A stretch of 64,000 nt of DNA from Hydractinia symbiolongicarpus (Eukaryota; Cnidaria; Hydrozoa; Anthoathecata; Hydractiniidae): contig NC_079887.1 of the NCBI RefSeq assembly GCF_029227915.1, forward strand, positions 15,004,001 through 15,068,000. The letters run 5' to 3'. Shown piece by piece: positions 22,707-37,700 of the stretch. The notes below the pieces were generated by a model. That model was not told the DNA's origin. It ran no database searches and saw only the letters and a program-made list of their open reading frames with translations. A program made the position numbers and the translations under genes. Positions within the stretch are counted from its first letter, which is position 1. Each line of letters starts with the position of its first letter.

Positions 22707-25700
22707 CTACTTTAAGTGGCACGATATACTTCTTTTGTCAACGTGGACAAGTTTTGCTTCAATTTCCTTGATGATGGGCAACACGCCTTGAAGACTTTCA
22801 CCTTTCGCGAAAATTTGAAGCAATTGCTATAAATAAATTTTTTTTATTAAATTACTTCACTTGATAATACTTTAGGCTAAACACGAAAAGGCCGAAATTT
22901 TAAGTTCCAAATGGGTTAACTTATTTTACCTGAGATGGCTGAGAAAATGGTTTCTCATCTTTTCCTGGAATGTTCGCTCTTTTAAAAGCATTATTTCCTT
23001 TCTTGGCCTTGTTCTGAATGTACTCATCAATAGACTTGTATTCTTTGTCAGAATACATATAGGATAATTCCTCTTTAATCAACTTTAGACCATCTTTGTT
23101 CAAATGATGGAGACGCTGTGAGGACACATCTAGCCATTTTTTCATTCCTGAAAAAAAAGAGCAAGGTATTAAATTGTATCTTTTTTATCGTTCGCACGGA
23201 AATGGAAGAACATAGTCATTCATTTTACCATTTTCAGTAACATTCATCCAGTGATTCATGTTGTCCGCATGAACATCCAGGATATGATCTCCAGTTGCTA
23301 AAAAAAATAATTAATTAATATTAACAGCGAAATGTTTTGGCATTGTGCAGGATAATAGAGATAAATGGGCGGGTCATACATCCTGAATTTACAGCCGTGA
23401 AACTTGTTAGCTATAATTACAGAATGCTCATTCCAGATTAAGAAGGTAATTTGAGCAAGTCATTGGAATAGACTATTCTGGCGCTTACAATGCATCTCTC
23501 TTTTTCTGCTATTACTTATGCTATAAACATGTCAAATAGGTCATTTTGTCTTCCGTATGTTAATAGGTCTAAACAAAAATGTAAAGAAGAGCAACAACAA
23601 AAACAACAACAACAACAGACACAAAAATTATACCCATTTTATTTATGGCGCTTCTTACTGCCGTCAATCTCTTTCCCACCATGTCATTAACCTTTTCGAA
23701 GGTCTTCTGTCCACTTTGCAATGAAGTCGCCCAGACTTTCATGTACCCTACGATATCTTGATAATTTTGAACTATGTGTCGAGTTGCAAGACACGAGTCT
23801 TCTACGATTAAAATTGTTAGACAAATATCAATATTAGCCGACTAATAATGATTATTTTGGAAATATTGCCAAGGAAAGGTAAAATAATGAACTACCTGGT
23901 GTCACATCTTCAATTGTTGCTTTAGTCACAGCTGGACGAGCTTCATTGAACGGATTGTTCTTCATAAGAACTGACCAGGGGGAGTATTTGTGAAACATCA
24001 GCGTTGTCCTCTCACTCATTACATTAAAAAGGGAAGATCTGATAGGCGATAACTTTGCATTTGCAATAAATGATCGCTTTCGTTTCTCTTCATCATCGTC
24101 AGGACTTGGAGAGTTTGTTATGCATCTTTGTAATTGCTCACCTCTTTCTGTTACATCCTCATAGAAGTTACCTAACAACTCTGAATGCCTAAAAAAGTGT
24201 TGATAATAAGAAAAAATGTGTGCAATGATTTGTTGCTTACGCCAGTACAGCAAATGTACAAAAAATCAGTAAATCGGATTACTGGAGTTTCAAAACTTTA
24301 AACAATGATACTTACGATACTCATAAACTTAGTTTTCTTGCAAAATTCGAAGTTATAACAATACTGAATAAAAATTATTGTATTTGATCAATTATAAGAA
24401 TCTTATAGTGAGGGGGTTAGGGGGTGTCTGAGAACCAATAATGTGCTTCTCCTTAGGCTGTTAACAACCCCTAAAACTTCCTCAGAGTAGCATATAAAAT
24501 ATAATACCACTTGACTGCTGCATCCAGTTTAGGTTGAAGAACTTCATAATTCTCTTTATAAGCTTCTCTCAATGCCATATTTGTTACAGATTTAACAAAC
24601 TCATCTTGAAAACAAATTATCTTATCCTCCATCTCTATTTCTTTCGATGTATCTTCTTCACTAGTGGTTACTGTATAACCAAGCCTGAACTTTAAACATG
24701 AAGGTTGACTGAAAAAGGAAAATACATTCTTCAGACAAACTCTCTCACAAATATGACGTTACGTACGATTATAAGAATAACATGGTTACAGCTGGTACAG
24801 TTATTGATGATTTACTATCGCAGCGTCTTAAAAACTATCAGATAGGGGTTTTGTTTTCATTTATCATGTGTTGTTTTGGTATACCTCATCTATCAGATAG
24901 CTATCACTCAATGCCAATTTGCGAAAGTGACATGCATTGGATAAGTTTCAAGACAGTATTATTTAAATGGAGGTGAAATAAACATTTCGGCGTATTTCGA
25001 TATAAACTAGAACTCAATTCGAATAAGGTAGTTCAGAAGATTATCATAGTGCGCATTCTAGAAAGCAGCCGCCTAATGGAAACTGAACATACCGCATTAA
25101 AACAAGTTAATAGAAAATACTCCCATTAGACAAAATGTCTTAAAGTCTCAATTTTTTCGCATTTAGTTCTTTTTTTAAAGCAGCATTGGAATTTTGTAAC
25201 AGGTAACGAAACAAACAACAAATAACGAAACAAAACAAAACAGGTAACAAATGACTGTACAAAATCAGGAATTTTACCTGGCTGCTTCCTTGATAGGATA
25301 AGCTGACAATATTGAAGCGAAATTAAGGATATTGACTGCACTTGATTGTGAAGCGGTTTTGATGTCATGAATAAACTTCGCCAGCGTTGCAAGGTCGGTC
25401 TTTATTCTCTCTAGTTCTTCTTTCACATTTTGGATGTCATTAACAAGAAATTCTGCTAAGTCCTTGCACTCTGTCGCATCAGAAAGCCTAGCTATGGTAC
25501 TCTAAGGGATAAAAATATATTTTTGATAAAATTTCTTCTTAATAGTTTTTTTCTTTTCCTCAAAAGTGTTAAGAGAATGACACTTTTTCGACTATTTCCC
25601 AAAGTTGACAAAAAATATCACTTTTGAATTCTCCGCAAACAATAGACTGCGAAAGTGCTACTGTTTCAGATATGTAGGGTAGGCAAGCGGCGTTTAAAAT

Positions 25701-28700
25701 ACACTTGTCAAATTTTGTAACACGGTTGTTTTGCGGAATATTCCATGCTGGGTATAAAAATTTTTTTTGAAAATTTTAAGGTTGACTTTAGCAATAACTA
25801 GCACAAAGTTGGGAAAGTCTTAAGTTCGCTGGACGTGAACTTTGACAAGTTGAAATTGCTTAAACCAACAATCTCTGACTAAAATATTAAGACGAAAGTG
25901 GCTTTTTCCTTATTTCTCAAATATGGACAGAAGTGTCAAACTGCCAGGCAGACAGCGTTGAAGAGTTGCTTGTCACATTCTATGGCCGCACACCACTATA
26001 AAAGTTGGTATTCGTGGAAAATGCCCATGCATATGCAGTTAGCACATTTTAGGAGAAATAAAATAGCCTAAGTCTTAAAGCCGCTCTGAACATTGACTGG
26101 GAAAGTTCAAAATGCGTGCATCTAATATAGAAATAGCCTACGCAATTACTTGTGGTGACAAACTTCGAAGTTAGTTGTCTTATATCAACATATTTTGAAA
26201 GAAAAAGCTTATTATTTGTGCGGACAAACTTCAAAAGTTTGCAACTTTCTTTTTTAGTATATTTTGTTAGAGATTGCAGATCAGTCAAAATGTCGCAATT
26301 TTATTGTTGGACAGTCAATATTGGAACAATGCAAATTAAAACTAGAAAGAAAAGTTCTGTTATGCCTTAAATAATCGGATTCTCATTAAACGCAACGCTT
26401 TATGAGCGATTGTGAGCGATAAAATTATTAGAGATTATTTTACTTCTAAAGGCTGAAATACACGATCCGTTTAAACAGAAGGCTTAAACCTGACGGTTAA
26501 ATCATAGATCAAAACGGATCGTCTGTTTTAAAAAAACTAGTCGTTTGTCCGTCCTTTTTATACTGCATTGCATGCTTCTCGCTACTTGCGCAGCTTAACT
26601 ACCATTTTGCGTGACAGACAGACAGACAGACGGACAGACGTATACGGGTATTATAATATAGTTGAAACGTTTTGACTTGCTAAATTTGACGTAGACGTGT
26701 TCATCTTTTCAGATTAAACGGTCTATTGTTTTAAACTTAGGACGTCATGTATCACTTTCTGGATATTATGCAAAATACAGTTGAAAACAAGATATAGCTA
26801 CAGTAAAAAATAATCAAAATGAAAACAAGAGCCATTTGGACTAATTCTCAAAAACTTATTCAAACTAGCCTTCTGTACGAAATTCGATTAGTAATGTTGG
26901 TGTTACACCCATCTCTTTCTTTTTTTGTTAAACTTGCTGCGATTTGAAAAACTTTTGAAGCATGTTGTACGCTTAAACGAATTACGCGTAGCCTAGAAAA
27001 CTTTCGCAAAGTTTCCCCTACAGGTCATCCGTCAGGTTTTGACCTTCCGTTTAAACGGATCGTGTATTTCAGCCTTAAGCCGCTGTTAAGCAACTTTTCT
27101 ATCAATTTAAATTAATTTTTACTAAGTTGGAACACAAGTTGTTTAAAAATTTAACGAAAACAAACTGAAATCGCAAGAGTACTAACAGATTGGGTATATT
27201 GCATTAATTAGAATATATTAATTAACGAGCAATCAATTGAACCTACCCTTGCAACGTTGTCATGGTGAATGGCTTCAGCATGTGACTTCACTCTTTCAGA
27301 TTCACATTGTGCCATGCAGCCAACATCACTGACTTTATGTGAATCCTTAACAAACTTTATACATCGTGAATCTTTTTGTTTTTTTAAAGTTGTGCATTTA
27401 TTCTCCCATTTAAGACCAGGCATGTAAACTAAAGAAACGAGATGAATTAAAAAAGTCCATCTAAATATTGTCGGAAACAAAGGATTGCATAAAAAATACT
27501 AGTCAAAAAATTCAACGGGTTTGCCGGTCCTGCATATTCCAAACGTCTTCTTTCGTACATTTCTAGCACAAAGTAATAAAATTAGCATTCCAAACAAAAT
27601 CTGGATAATGTTATAGGCACGAATCGTCTTTCCGTAGGAATATCCACAGACTCGCCCGTCAGCATATTGTTTTACTCTACATGGTGCCGAAATGAAGATG
27701 CTCGCAACTATTTTGAATACACAAAAGACGGACATTAATAAAGCTAGTCGTTAACCCGTGGTAAAAATCCACGGGTCGCACGTCCTTTATATACCGTATT
27801 TCGTGTTTCCGTAACAGGAGGCGCCTTTTGCAGACACACAGACAGACGATGGCTATTATTAAAGAGACTAGTCGCTCTAGCCTGTGAAATATCCACAAAA
27901 TTTTCAGGTTATAGCAAAGCAATACATAAATGCATATCGCATTTGTTATTTCCAGCTTACATATTTCGTGCGTAGTTGAGCACGACCCTGTTTTGTTCAA
28001 GAAACAGAAAACAGTTAATATTATGGAAAAAAAGAAATACCTGGTTTGCACTCTCTTGCACATCGTTTTGACACTGCTTGAAGAGAACGTGCTCGTTCAA
28101 GCTTTGATTTTTTAGTTCTTGCGCTTAATGCATCCACATTTTCCCTGAGAGAGTTGTGAGTTGTCGAATGTGTTCGGTAAAGTTCACTTGTCTTTCGTAT
28201 ATCTACATCGAGTTTGTTCACAACGTTATCGTAAGGTTCGTTGAATTCATTTATGCTCTCTTGAATAACATCTGGGATCTTTTCTCTTACTTTTGACAGA
28301 AGATCCACCTCGAGCTTAAAAATTGAATATTAAGTATTACGTTTTGATATCACAATATAAAATGGTAGAATCAAAACTGTAATAGCAAGGGGGTGTATGT
28401 AAAATTCTTTATGGAATCCGTGCAAGTCTTAAGGTTTGAATGGACATGTAAAAACTTTCAAAGGGATACCGCTTTTGACGAACTTCAAATACCATCAGCA
28501 ATTTAAAAGCTGCGCTTAGCCGTTTTCCCTGAAATATCGTGCATTTTGGAAAAAGAAATTCGCAAATTTCGTTGCGTCGACTCGCGTAACTAATATACCA
28601 CCCGATCTGCAGGTGGCAGGGACTGAAAGGGTGGATAACTATTACCACCCGACATTCAGATAGCAGGGAATGTAGTGGGTAGCTAATACCACCCAACCTG

Positions 28701-31700
28701 CGGGTGGCAGGGAAAAAAATGGTGAACATATGTTACCTACAGTTATTTTGTTTTAAAAACTGAACTACGCCAACAAGAAAAAAATATCTATTTATATGTG
28801 CAACGCTGTTTTGTTTTCATATACAACTAGTCGTTAACCCGTGAAAAAATCCACGGGTTCGCCCGTCCTTTTTATACCGCATCGCGTGCGTCTCGCTACT
28901 TGCGCAGCTAAGCTACCATTTTGCGTGACAGACAGACATACGGACAGACAGACGTATACGGGTATTATAATATAGATAACTATTTATAGTTGACTAATTT
29001 TGATGTCGAACGAATGTCTTGATTACAATGACGAAAACGTATCAAAAGTTGCCTATATGTGAACTATCTTTCAGTTGAAAATTAGTACTATGCTGCGCAA
29101 TGCGATATAAATGCGATATATGTCTTCTCTTTTAATTTTATCGAATTTTCAAGTATTTTATTTTGATCAGAATTGGAAAAAATACAACTTCAAATACTTC
29201 ACCAATGCAGTCGCTCAAATAAAAACTTTAAACATGGGTAAGTTCTAAAAACTACAAAACTAAATTGTTGAAAAAACTTTGGGATTTTATTTACACTCAC
29301 TCACCTGGAAATCAATTTCGTTCATATTCCTGCCGGTGTAAGTAGCTGCCAATTTTAGGCTTCCCTCAATAACCCCATATATTAGTCCAGTATGTGTGAA
29401 TTCATACTTTGTAGGTCTTCCTTCTGTGTCTTCCATAATATTTATTCTTCCCGTACCTTCAAAACCAGGTGCTCGAATATATCCTTCTATAAAACCGTTA
29501 CTATAGACACCATTTTGGTATTCGATGTGCAGTTGTGGACCCATGATTTCTTCATCTTCACTCATCGTCATTTGAATTCGTGAAACGTCTCTTTGCACTA
29601 TAAGGCGCGATATTTTAACAAAGTTAACGATTAAAATTGTCTACAATTCACAACAAAAATATGGCTTTTTTAGAGTCACGACCTTTGCACGGACCCGAAG
29701 ATTATTTGCTCTCCCATTGTCAATATTAAAAAGCATAAAAAAATAGGGCGAACACTGACGAAAAGAGAATGGGTATACCACTTGAAAACGTAATGATAAT
29801 TGGCTTGGTAATGGGATTTAATTTTTCCAAGTATTAGATAGCAGCTGCTATAAAAGCAATCTTTTAAACGAAAGCATATACCTTTTATTGTTTCTCCTTG
29901 CGGAGTTTTTCGATCAACTTCTTCTTTGGTAACTCCCCAGCGAAGTGGGGTCAGTTCAGCAACCATTCTCACGGCGCTACCTTCGAATAATACTACCAGC
30001 GGCATATTGATACCAAAATCTGCATGTAACTTTCCATAAAGTCTCAAGCCTCTTTCCGCTGTAAAACCACGGTTGGGCACTTCCCAATTTGGTTCTACAA
30101 ATTATCGTATTAACAAAGGATAGATGTAGTTAAAGTTTAAAGTAAGGCTGACCAAAAGGAGCAATAGTTTTACGAATGAAATAAGTGTATACACAGCATT
30201 GTCTAAAATGTTATGAGCACGAATTATTCTTATTAGCGCGAACACACAATCTAGTTCCCCTGCTATTGAAGCCGCGCTGGCTTTTTGCTTGTTGGTTGAT
30301 TTTAATTCCGGTCCTGCTCTGCGAAGATACTTTGTGTTTATTGGTGGAGTGGTGGAGAGATATGCTCTAGCACATTCCTTTGCATTGAGAGAAGCTGATC
30401 TTTTAAACCTGGGAGAAGGCTTCTTTAACAAGACTAGCTATCATGTTATAACCTAAAAAGATTGCTCAAAACGACACAGCCAATTAAATCGATTTGGTTC
30501 TGCTGCAACTGGTTGTAATACCCTGATTACTCTGACCGTATCAGATTTTGTTGTTCATGATGCTTGCGCAGGTGGTTGGGTTTCAGTATTAGCAGTAATA
30601 CGCTCGAATAGATTGCTGCCTGATATAATTTATTGTGGCGCCGTAGTTTAGTGGTTATAACTCTCGCACTTTGTGCGGGAGACAGGGGTTCGATTCCCCT
30701 TGGCGGCAATTTAATATGTGCAAGTGAATGTTAGGATAGCCCGGATTAACCAAGGCCTTGTGAGGGAAATTGGGGAGATGGCATGGCACACTGTGTCAGC
30801 CGATGGATGTTTCAGGAAGTTGTCTAGTAGAGCGCGGTCCCTAATTGGATCTGCGTAGCTCAAAATGAGCATTTGATACTCTAGGACTCTCCATCTAAGC
30901 CATAGCCCCTCCTGCATAAAATAGGCAGGGTATATCCCTCAATATTTTTTAGCACAGCCATGTAAAATATGCACGTCTATGATGACTTCATCAGCCAAAT
31001 GCTTCCCTTACAACAGCAGATATATCTCACATAAATTACGTTCTACACTTTGCTACATTCACCAGCTTACGTTCCGTTTTAAAAAGTCAACAATTTCCTA
31101 TAGAATATAGAATGATGATCCTGAATCATTCTGCATGTTAGTATTAGTTTCTCACCAGTTGAGTGGCACCGGAAATCACAACAAGTAGCCCAAGGGATAC
31201 ACACTTGTTACTAGTTAAAGTGATGCAACAACTAACGTTTGTTAGGAGTCTTATGTTCTTTCCTGCCTATTTATTAACTATGTCTGTGTTTTCAAAAAAA
31301 TAAAAACAACACAGCAGTCGTACAATAAAAACCGGTGGGACTGATGGTTTCGAAAGATTATTTAAACTAAAGAAAAAGCATGGGATGCTTTTTCGATGAA
31401 AATGTGATGAAAATGATTCATAAAAGGTGAGGGCTGCAATTCGGAGTTATAATATAAACAGATACCAGTTAAAATATTATTTTGATGATGTCATGGGAAA
31501 ATAGAAATGACGTCAAACATGCCTAAAATATGCCATTTTCCCACTTTTGCAATAAATATGAATTTCTTAAGCATTACTAACGAAATGGCTCTTATTTTGG
31601 TAGAATTTCTCATTAAATAAAATAAAACCTTGAACCCCAATATCTTTGTAACCGTTAGTCGGACGGACAGCATGCTATCCATTTTCTTGGTACGTGTTTC

Positions 31701-34700
31701 AAGCTCTACACAAGGCAACAGTTAAAAAACTTTGGGATACAAAATATTTTTGCACAATGCCAGGCTTTTGCAGCAATCTCTTTAGTTGTTCGTCGAACGC
31801 ACGTGATCTTATACATTACACAGTTTTAACTGTGCAATAATTTTTTGAAATAAGTTTCTGAATAATATTATTTGATTATGCATTGCTGACGTCATGACAA
31901 ATTTTTATAACGTTTCTTTTTCATTGTTCGCCAAAAGCACATGAATCTACACACTTCTTAAATGGTCGTTTTTTTAAACGCTACACAATAGACGCAACGA
32001 GCAAACAAATGTCTGAAAAGGTTTTGTGTATGGACTGATCTCATTAAAATTCATATGACGAATCTTTTCCATTGTCCCTCTGCCTGAGTGGATGTTTCCA
32101 CGGGCCTTATCGACTATTTATAAACGTAGCTAGAGATTAGTTAGTTAGTAATTAGTTTTGTAATATTTACAGACAAAAAGGACTGTAATCGTGATAAATA
32201 GACTTTATATTAGACTTTTAATTGGAAAACTTAGCAAACATACCTTCTCCATTATGGTAAGTAAAGCAAGCATCTTTAACTGTTGCTGTATCGAGAATTG
32301 GAAGTCGCAGCGTAGCACCAAAAGCCTGAAATAAATTCCTCAATACAACATTTAAATCAGATTTTTTGCAAGCATAAAATTTGTTCTTAGAATTGTCGCC
32401 GTGGATATACTGTGCCGTATTTTCTCTTCCGCCTGCAACTGAGATAAAATGAGCTTCCGATGACCCAATTAGAAGTCGTGAATGAAATTCTAGAGTGACA
32501 AAAATAAACTTTTATTCAAACGAGCTTTATATAACGTTTTAAATCTAACAAAATGTCAGACATAAAATAACAGGACAATAAAAAATTCCAGATTGTCTTG
32601 TTCGCGTTACATCAGAACACACTAAAAGTAGTATTATATATATATTTATATTGTAAAATAACTGCAACAGAAATATGCTGCAAAGTAAATCCATGCAGCA
32701 TATTTCTTAACCATACCTACTGCTTCAATTGGTCCATCAAGTTTTAAGGGGTACGATTGAGACTTCACATTAACCGCACGAACATTTGCTATACCAAGTA
32801 TGTTTGTGCCAATGTTATCGTCTTCCACGCCAGATGCTTTAAACAAAATACTTTTTCCGACGAACTGTAACATCACTAAAATGACACATTAATCACATGT
32901 AATGCAAGTGTTAAATGATAGAAGCAAAGATGAATCAAATTTCAAATAAAAATTCTAATTTGGCGTGTCAAAAAATTTATATTTCGATCTATTTTTCGTT
33001 TTGACTGCCAATGAAAACTTCGGTTGTTAGAAAATAGGCTTTAGGTCCAAACTCTATAGACCAGGATACCATTATAAAGTAGCAAAAAAAATTTTTTCTG
33101 AAAATTTTTGCTTTAAAGAGGGTATCTTTGTTAAAAAAAAATGGAAAAAATCAAGGCCGTTTTATCAATCCATTTATTGATCGATTCAAACATTTTCATT
33201 TAAGTCACCATCATTTAAAACCAATCTGTTTTTACAGATTTCATTCCAGTTTAATGCATTTTCCAGCAACTTAGAGGTGCCAATTGTCAAAAGCATGGCA
33301 TGGTGAGCACTTCCACCTCCCTCCACAACAAAGGTTTCCTATCACAGTGTGGGTAGTCTCACAATAAATTCTTTGCCTAACTATCAGTTTAGCAACGAAA
33401 ATGACAGTTTAGTGTCTCTTTTATCCAAAAAGTTGAAACAAATAAATGGTGTAGTGGTAACATTTCTATTGCATTTATTGGCCCACGAAGTGCATAGGAA
33501 ATACCACAACTTAGCAACATTACCTGGAATATCTGCTTGCACACTTGATAGCCACAATGTCCCATGCATTCGTTCCCGTCCTTGAATTTCCATCTTTCCG
33601 GTTTCACTGTTTTCCACAATATTGATTATCTTTTGATGCACTATCTTACCAACTCTGCTTGTTGTAACAGATGTTAATTTACCTTAAGAAGATAGATTGA
33701 ACAGGGATTGAGGAGTGGTAAGTTTGATAAAAACTAAACAATTCAATCTCATTTCTAAAGATATTTTTTACCTCTTATCTCAATACCCGGTCCTAGTTTG
33801 ATTGGAGTTTGAAACCTTCCTTCAAGAAAATATCGTTTGCCAGGATTAACCTTTCCAAAGTATTTTGCACTCAAAGTATTTCCTTCAAACACGCGTTTGT
33901 AAAACATGCAAACTGGATCTTCTTCACCTTGAACCACGCAGTTAGGGAAACGGACGTTCTCTCCATAAAGAACTACCCCACCATTGAACGCTGAAATAAA
34001 AAAAATTACAGAATAAAAAAGGAACACCCTGCTGCCATTACTGTACTACTTTACTGTACTACTAAAAAAATATCATTTAACGTTTTCGAATATTGGTGAT
34101 GCAAATTTACAACGCTCTTTTGGAAAAAACAATCACACAAAAATATAAGAAAAAATAATTCATTTTTAAGTAAAGCAATTTATTTATTTCAGTTATTTTG
34201 CAATAAACGAAAACAACAGTCCGCTTCTTAATAATGTACAAATTTAACCTAAACCCAAAAATGAAGTTCGTAATCTAGGATGATCACATACATAATCACA
34301 CGATGACCTATTTTTTCTTGTTTGGCGCTTCTTCTACAGTGCAAATTATATCGTAATTACCCTGTGACGAGTGCAATTATTTTTTAATTGCACTCTAGAA
34401 TCTTAACTGCATTCTTTAAAGAGCGGCGATAATTTATAAAATATATATGATGTTATAAATTCGAACTATAATAAAAAAACCCATAAAACAATAAGGTAAC
34501 AAAAAGGTCATAAAACAATAAGGCTTATTAAATCTGAACAAGAAAAATAAAAGCATTCGATATAGGAAAAAATATATTTCCTAATACGTTCACTTGTTGT
34601 TTAAAATAATTACTTGCTTTTGGATTCATACCCATAAATATTTATTTTCTCGCGTTTTATGATAAGCCAAAAAAAGATATCTTTAAAAATGAATCGAAAT

Positions 34701-37700
34701 AATTATAAATCGGGTAATAAAAAAATCAAAACATTGATATTGACATCCTGTGCTACTCTTACAAAAATAGTTCATTGTGTGATTAACTCGTATTTTTTTT
34801 GCTTTTTAAATTTCTCCTTGTTCGAACGGACTCGGAAAATTAAAAAGCAAAAAAAAAATACTCGTTCGGTTATTTCCTAATTGCACTCGTAAACGTGCAC
34901 TTACATATACTAATTACACGAGTAAACGTGCACTTACATATACTAATTACACGAGTAAACGTTATAAATACAAATTACACACAACATTGCACACAAAATT
35001 ACACACAACATTACACACAACATTACACACAACATTACACACAAAATTACACACAACATTGCACACAACATTACACAAAAAATTGCACACAACATTACAC
35101 ACAACATTACACGCAACATTACACGCAACATTACACACATAATTTATCTGGACCCATCGTGACTTTCAGAAGCCATCTCTTTACGAAATATATGGCTTCT
35201 TGATTGTTTTTAACTGTGCAAATATATTTTATCATGGATTTTTAATATTTTTTTATGTTGTATTTTAGACCTCAAGATGATCACATAAGATCGCAATAGA
35301 CTGTCTAAATAAAAATACTCATTGTTGGTTTCAAATTTCCAAAGCTTTCTTGCTGACATTATGCAGTTAAAATTATTCTTTGTTACTTTAGTTGACCCAC
35401 TTGGCTGAATTACTGCCAGCACGAATAGATGTGTGCAGATCATGTTAAGCAAAAAATAAAGTTGTCGACTTCAAGAAAAAACATCTTGTGGTCGTGAGAT
35501 GAAAGTTAAATGTCATATGTAAAGCTAATAAAAAAACCACGCCGGAAAAACAAATATCTTTTTTTTTTTTCTCTCCAACTTTTGATTGTTCAGGGCCCTT
35601 GTCAGTGTTTCTTTGTCGGTCAGTTCTTCAATCCTTGTAGGTTTTAAAGTTGATGTAGATTTATATATATTTTTCACCTTGTCAATTTTTTGCACGTTTC
35701 TTGTAAGGATGAGCGTTCATGCAAAAGATGATAGGCGAAGGCGTTGAACATAGTACCACTACTGTGACGCACACTTACTTTATGTCAAAGGTGGTCTATA
35801 ATTTTGCAAATCTTTTTAATAAATTGAATTACCTTTCTCGTGAGATGGTGGAAAGGCTTCCGTGTCATAACTGTTTTCCATACGTGAGCAGAACGTCCGA
35901 TCAAAATTAACGTCATATCTTGTTTTCCTCGCAATTAAACCTAAAGTTACAAATTATACAACTGAAGTAAACTTTTCCACCTTTTTTCAAAATAGAAAAA
36001 AAAAATCGCATCTCATAAAATTTTCCGCTAACAAACCCTCTAGAAAGAGTTTCCCTTTTTTACTTTAACTTTAAAATTCAGAGCGCTGTTTTTTTCTCTG
36101 TTTCTTGGAAAGATTATTGATTGGAAGCTGCCTATATTTACATTTCTAATAAAACACAAAAAAGAAAGGTGCAAAATCCAAGCTGAATTTTCAACTAGTT
36201 TGAATTGTGAGTTAATATCAATATGGTAGAGGAAAAAACACATACCAACTTCGTCATAAATCAACCATTGACTATCGGTAATTGCTGCAGTACTGAACAG
36301 GTATGCCATTACACCGTCTATTGATGTCTGCTCCACCTTCAGACATAAAGCTAAATCCATTTCTTTCTTCTGTTCATTAAAGTAGTATATGAACTCAGTA
36401 TTGATGTTTTCCTTTCCATTAATTGTTGAGCTACCTTTTACACTAAAGACAAAAAGTTCCATTCTGTTACGTAATTGTTTTCAGGGATTTTTGCATTGTT
36501 GCGCAAAGCAAAAATGGCATTGTCCAAGAAAGGAAAGAATGGGAAGTTATGTAAGAAATATATATTTCCTGGTTCAATAAAAAAGATTTTCTTAGAAAGT
36601 CACACCGCTATTGTTACACACTCTTTTTTTTGAATTTAAACAATTCATTAATATACTTACAACAGTTGATTTCGTTTCTTAAAAAAGGCTTCAAATCGAA
36701 GATCGGACATCGGGAACTCCATCAAATTAATCAAATCTGATTGCAAAGCTGGCTTTAGATAACTTGTACCTGTTTGTTCTTGTATCATTTTAGCATCGAA
36801 GATGTTTAACGTTCCTGTGATGGCGAAACGTGTGCTTTTTTGAATTACCTGTACATCCGCCTGTGCGTTCAAAATGGTTTCCTTTCCATTTCCAGAGAGC
36901 GACCATATTGATCCATCATAACATTGCTTGAATGTAATATCTTTTATTTCAACTGCACCTTCCTTGTTGAGCATTTGATATTTTCCATCCAATGTAAAAG
37001 ACTGGCAAACTTCTGTGCGGCGTATTACAATGTTCTTAATCTTAACATAGGCGTTATTCCTAATACCAAACTCAGGACCTGGAATGTCTCTTACCACAAG
37101 CATGGTCAAACTACTATATTTAGCGACATCGTTTGCAGCGATCTTTGGTAAATGGAGTCGAACCTCTTGCCGAAATGGACAGACGTGGGCAATAAGTGTG
37201 TTAAGGGGTTCTTTTGATTCAAATTCAGGAAACTTTGTTTGGAAGTTATTTAAACGGAATCTTACACACATTTCTGGGCTTGCTTCATATTCTGTCACAA
37301 CATTTGTTCCATTTTCTATCGCATGAGCGTATGGCGAGATTTCTTTCTCAACTTCTTCATCAGCAACGGTTTGAAAACCATCTCGTGAAGATTGAAACAG
37401 TAGAGCACCACTCTCTTTCATAGCTTCCAGAATTGGTCTAGTTAAAGCACTGGCATCTACATCAAATCCACTTGTTGTCAGTCCCCATTGAAATGATCCT
37501 ATAAAAAAAAATTTTACTTATCTTACTTCTAAAATCCTAACTTAATTTCCAATTTTTTGGTGCAACCTATTATCAAAAATATAAAATAAATAAAATAGAT
37601 GTATCTCAATGTTTAGTTTATATAATTTCATACTTCATAGGTGAGCTGTAAAGAAAAACTTTTTCTATCGATTTTTAAAGCTTCATTGTGATGTGAAAAT

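Noticed and set aside
30640-30708. Functional tRNA gene
   Set aside because: Acceptor mismatches, C at position 33, and a second copy sharing non-tRNA flanking sequence show it is a SINE head.
33349-33585. Plus-strand open frame opposite gene A exon
   Set aside because: Shadow of the minus-strand exon 33524-33682, which is confirmed by the gene B match.
34895-35203. Open frame encoding a long T-Q-H-Y repeat
   Set aside because: Product of the 12-bp minisatellite within a gene A intron; no start context or splice support.
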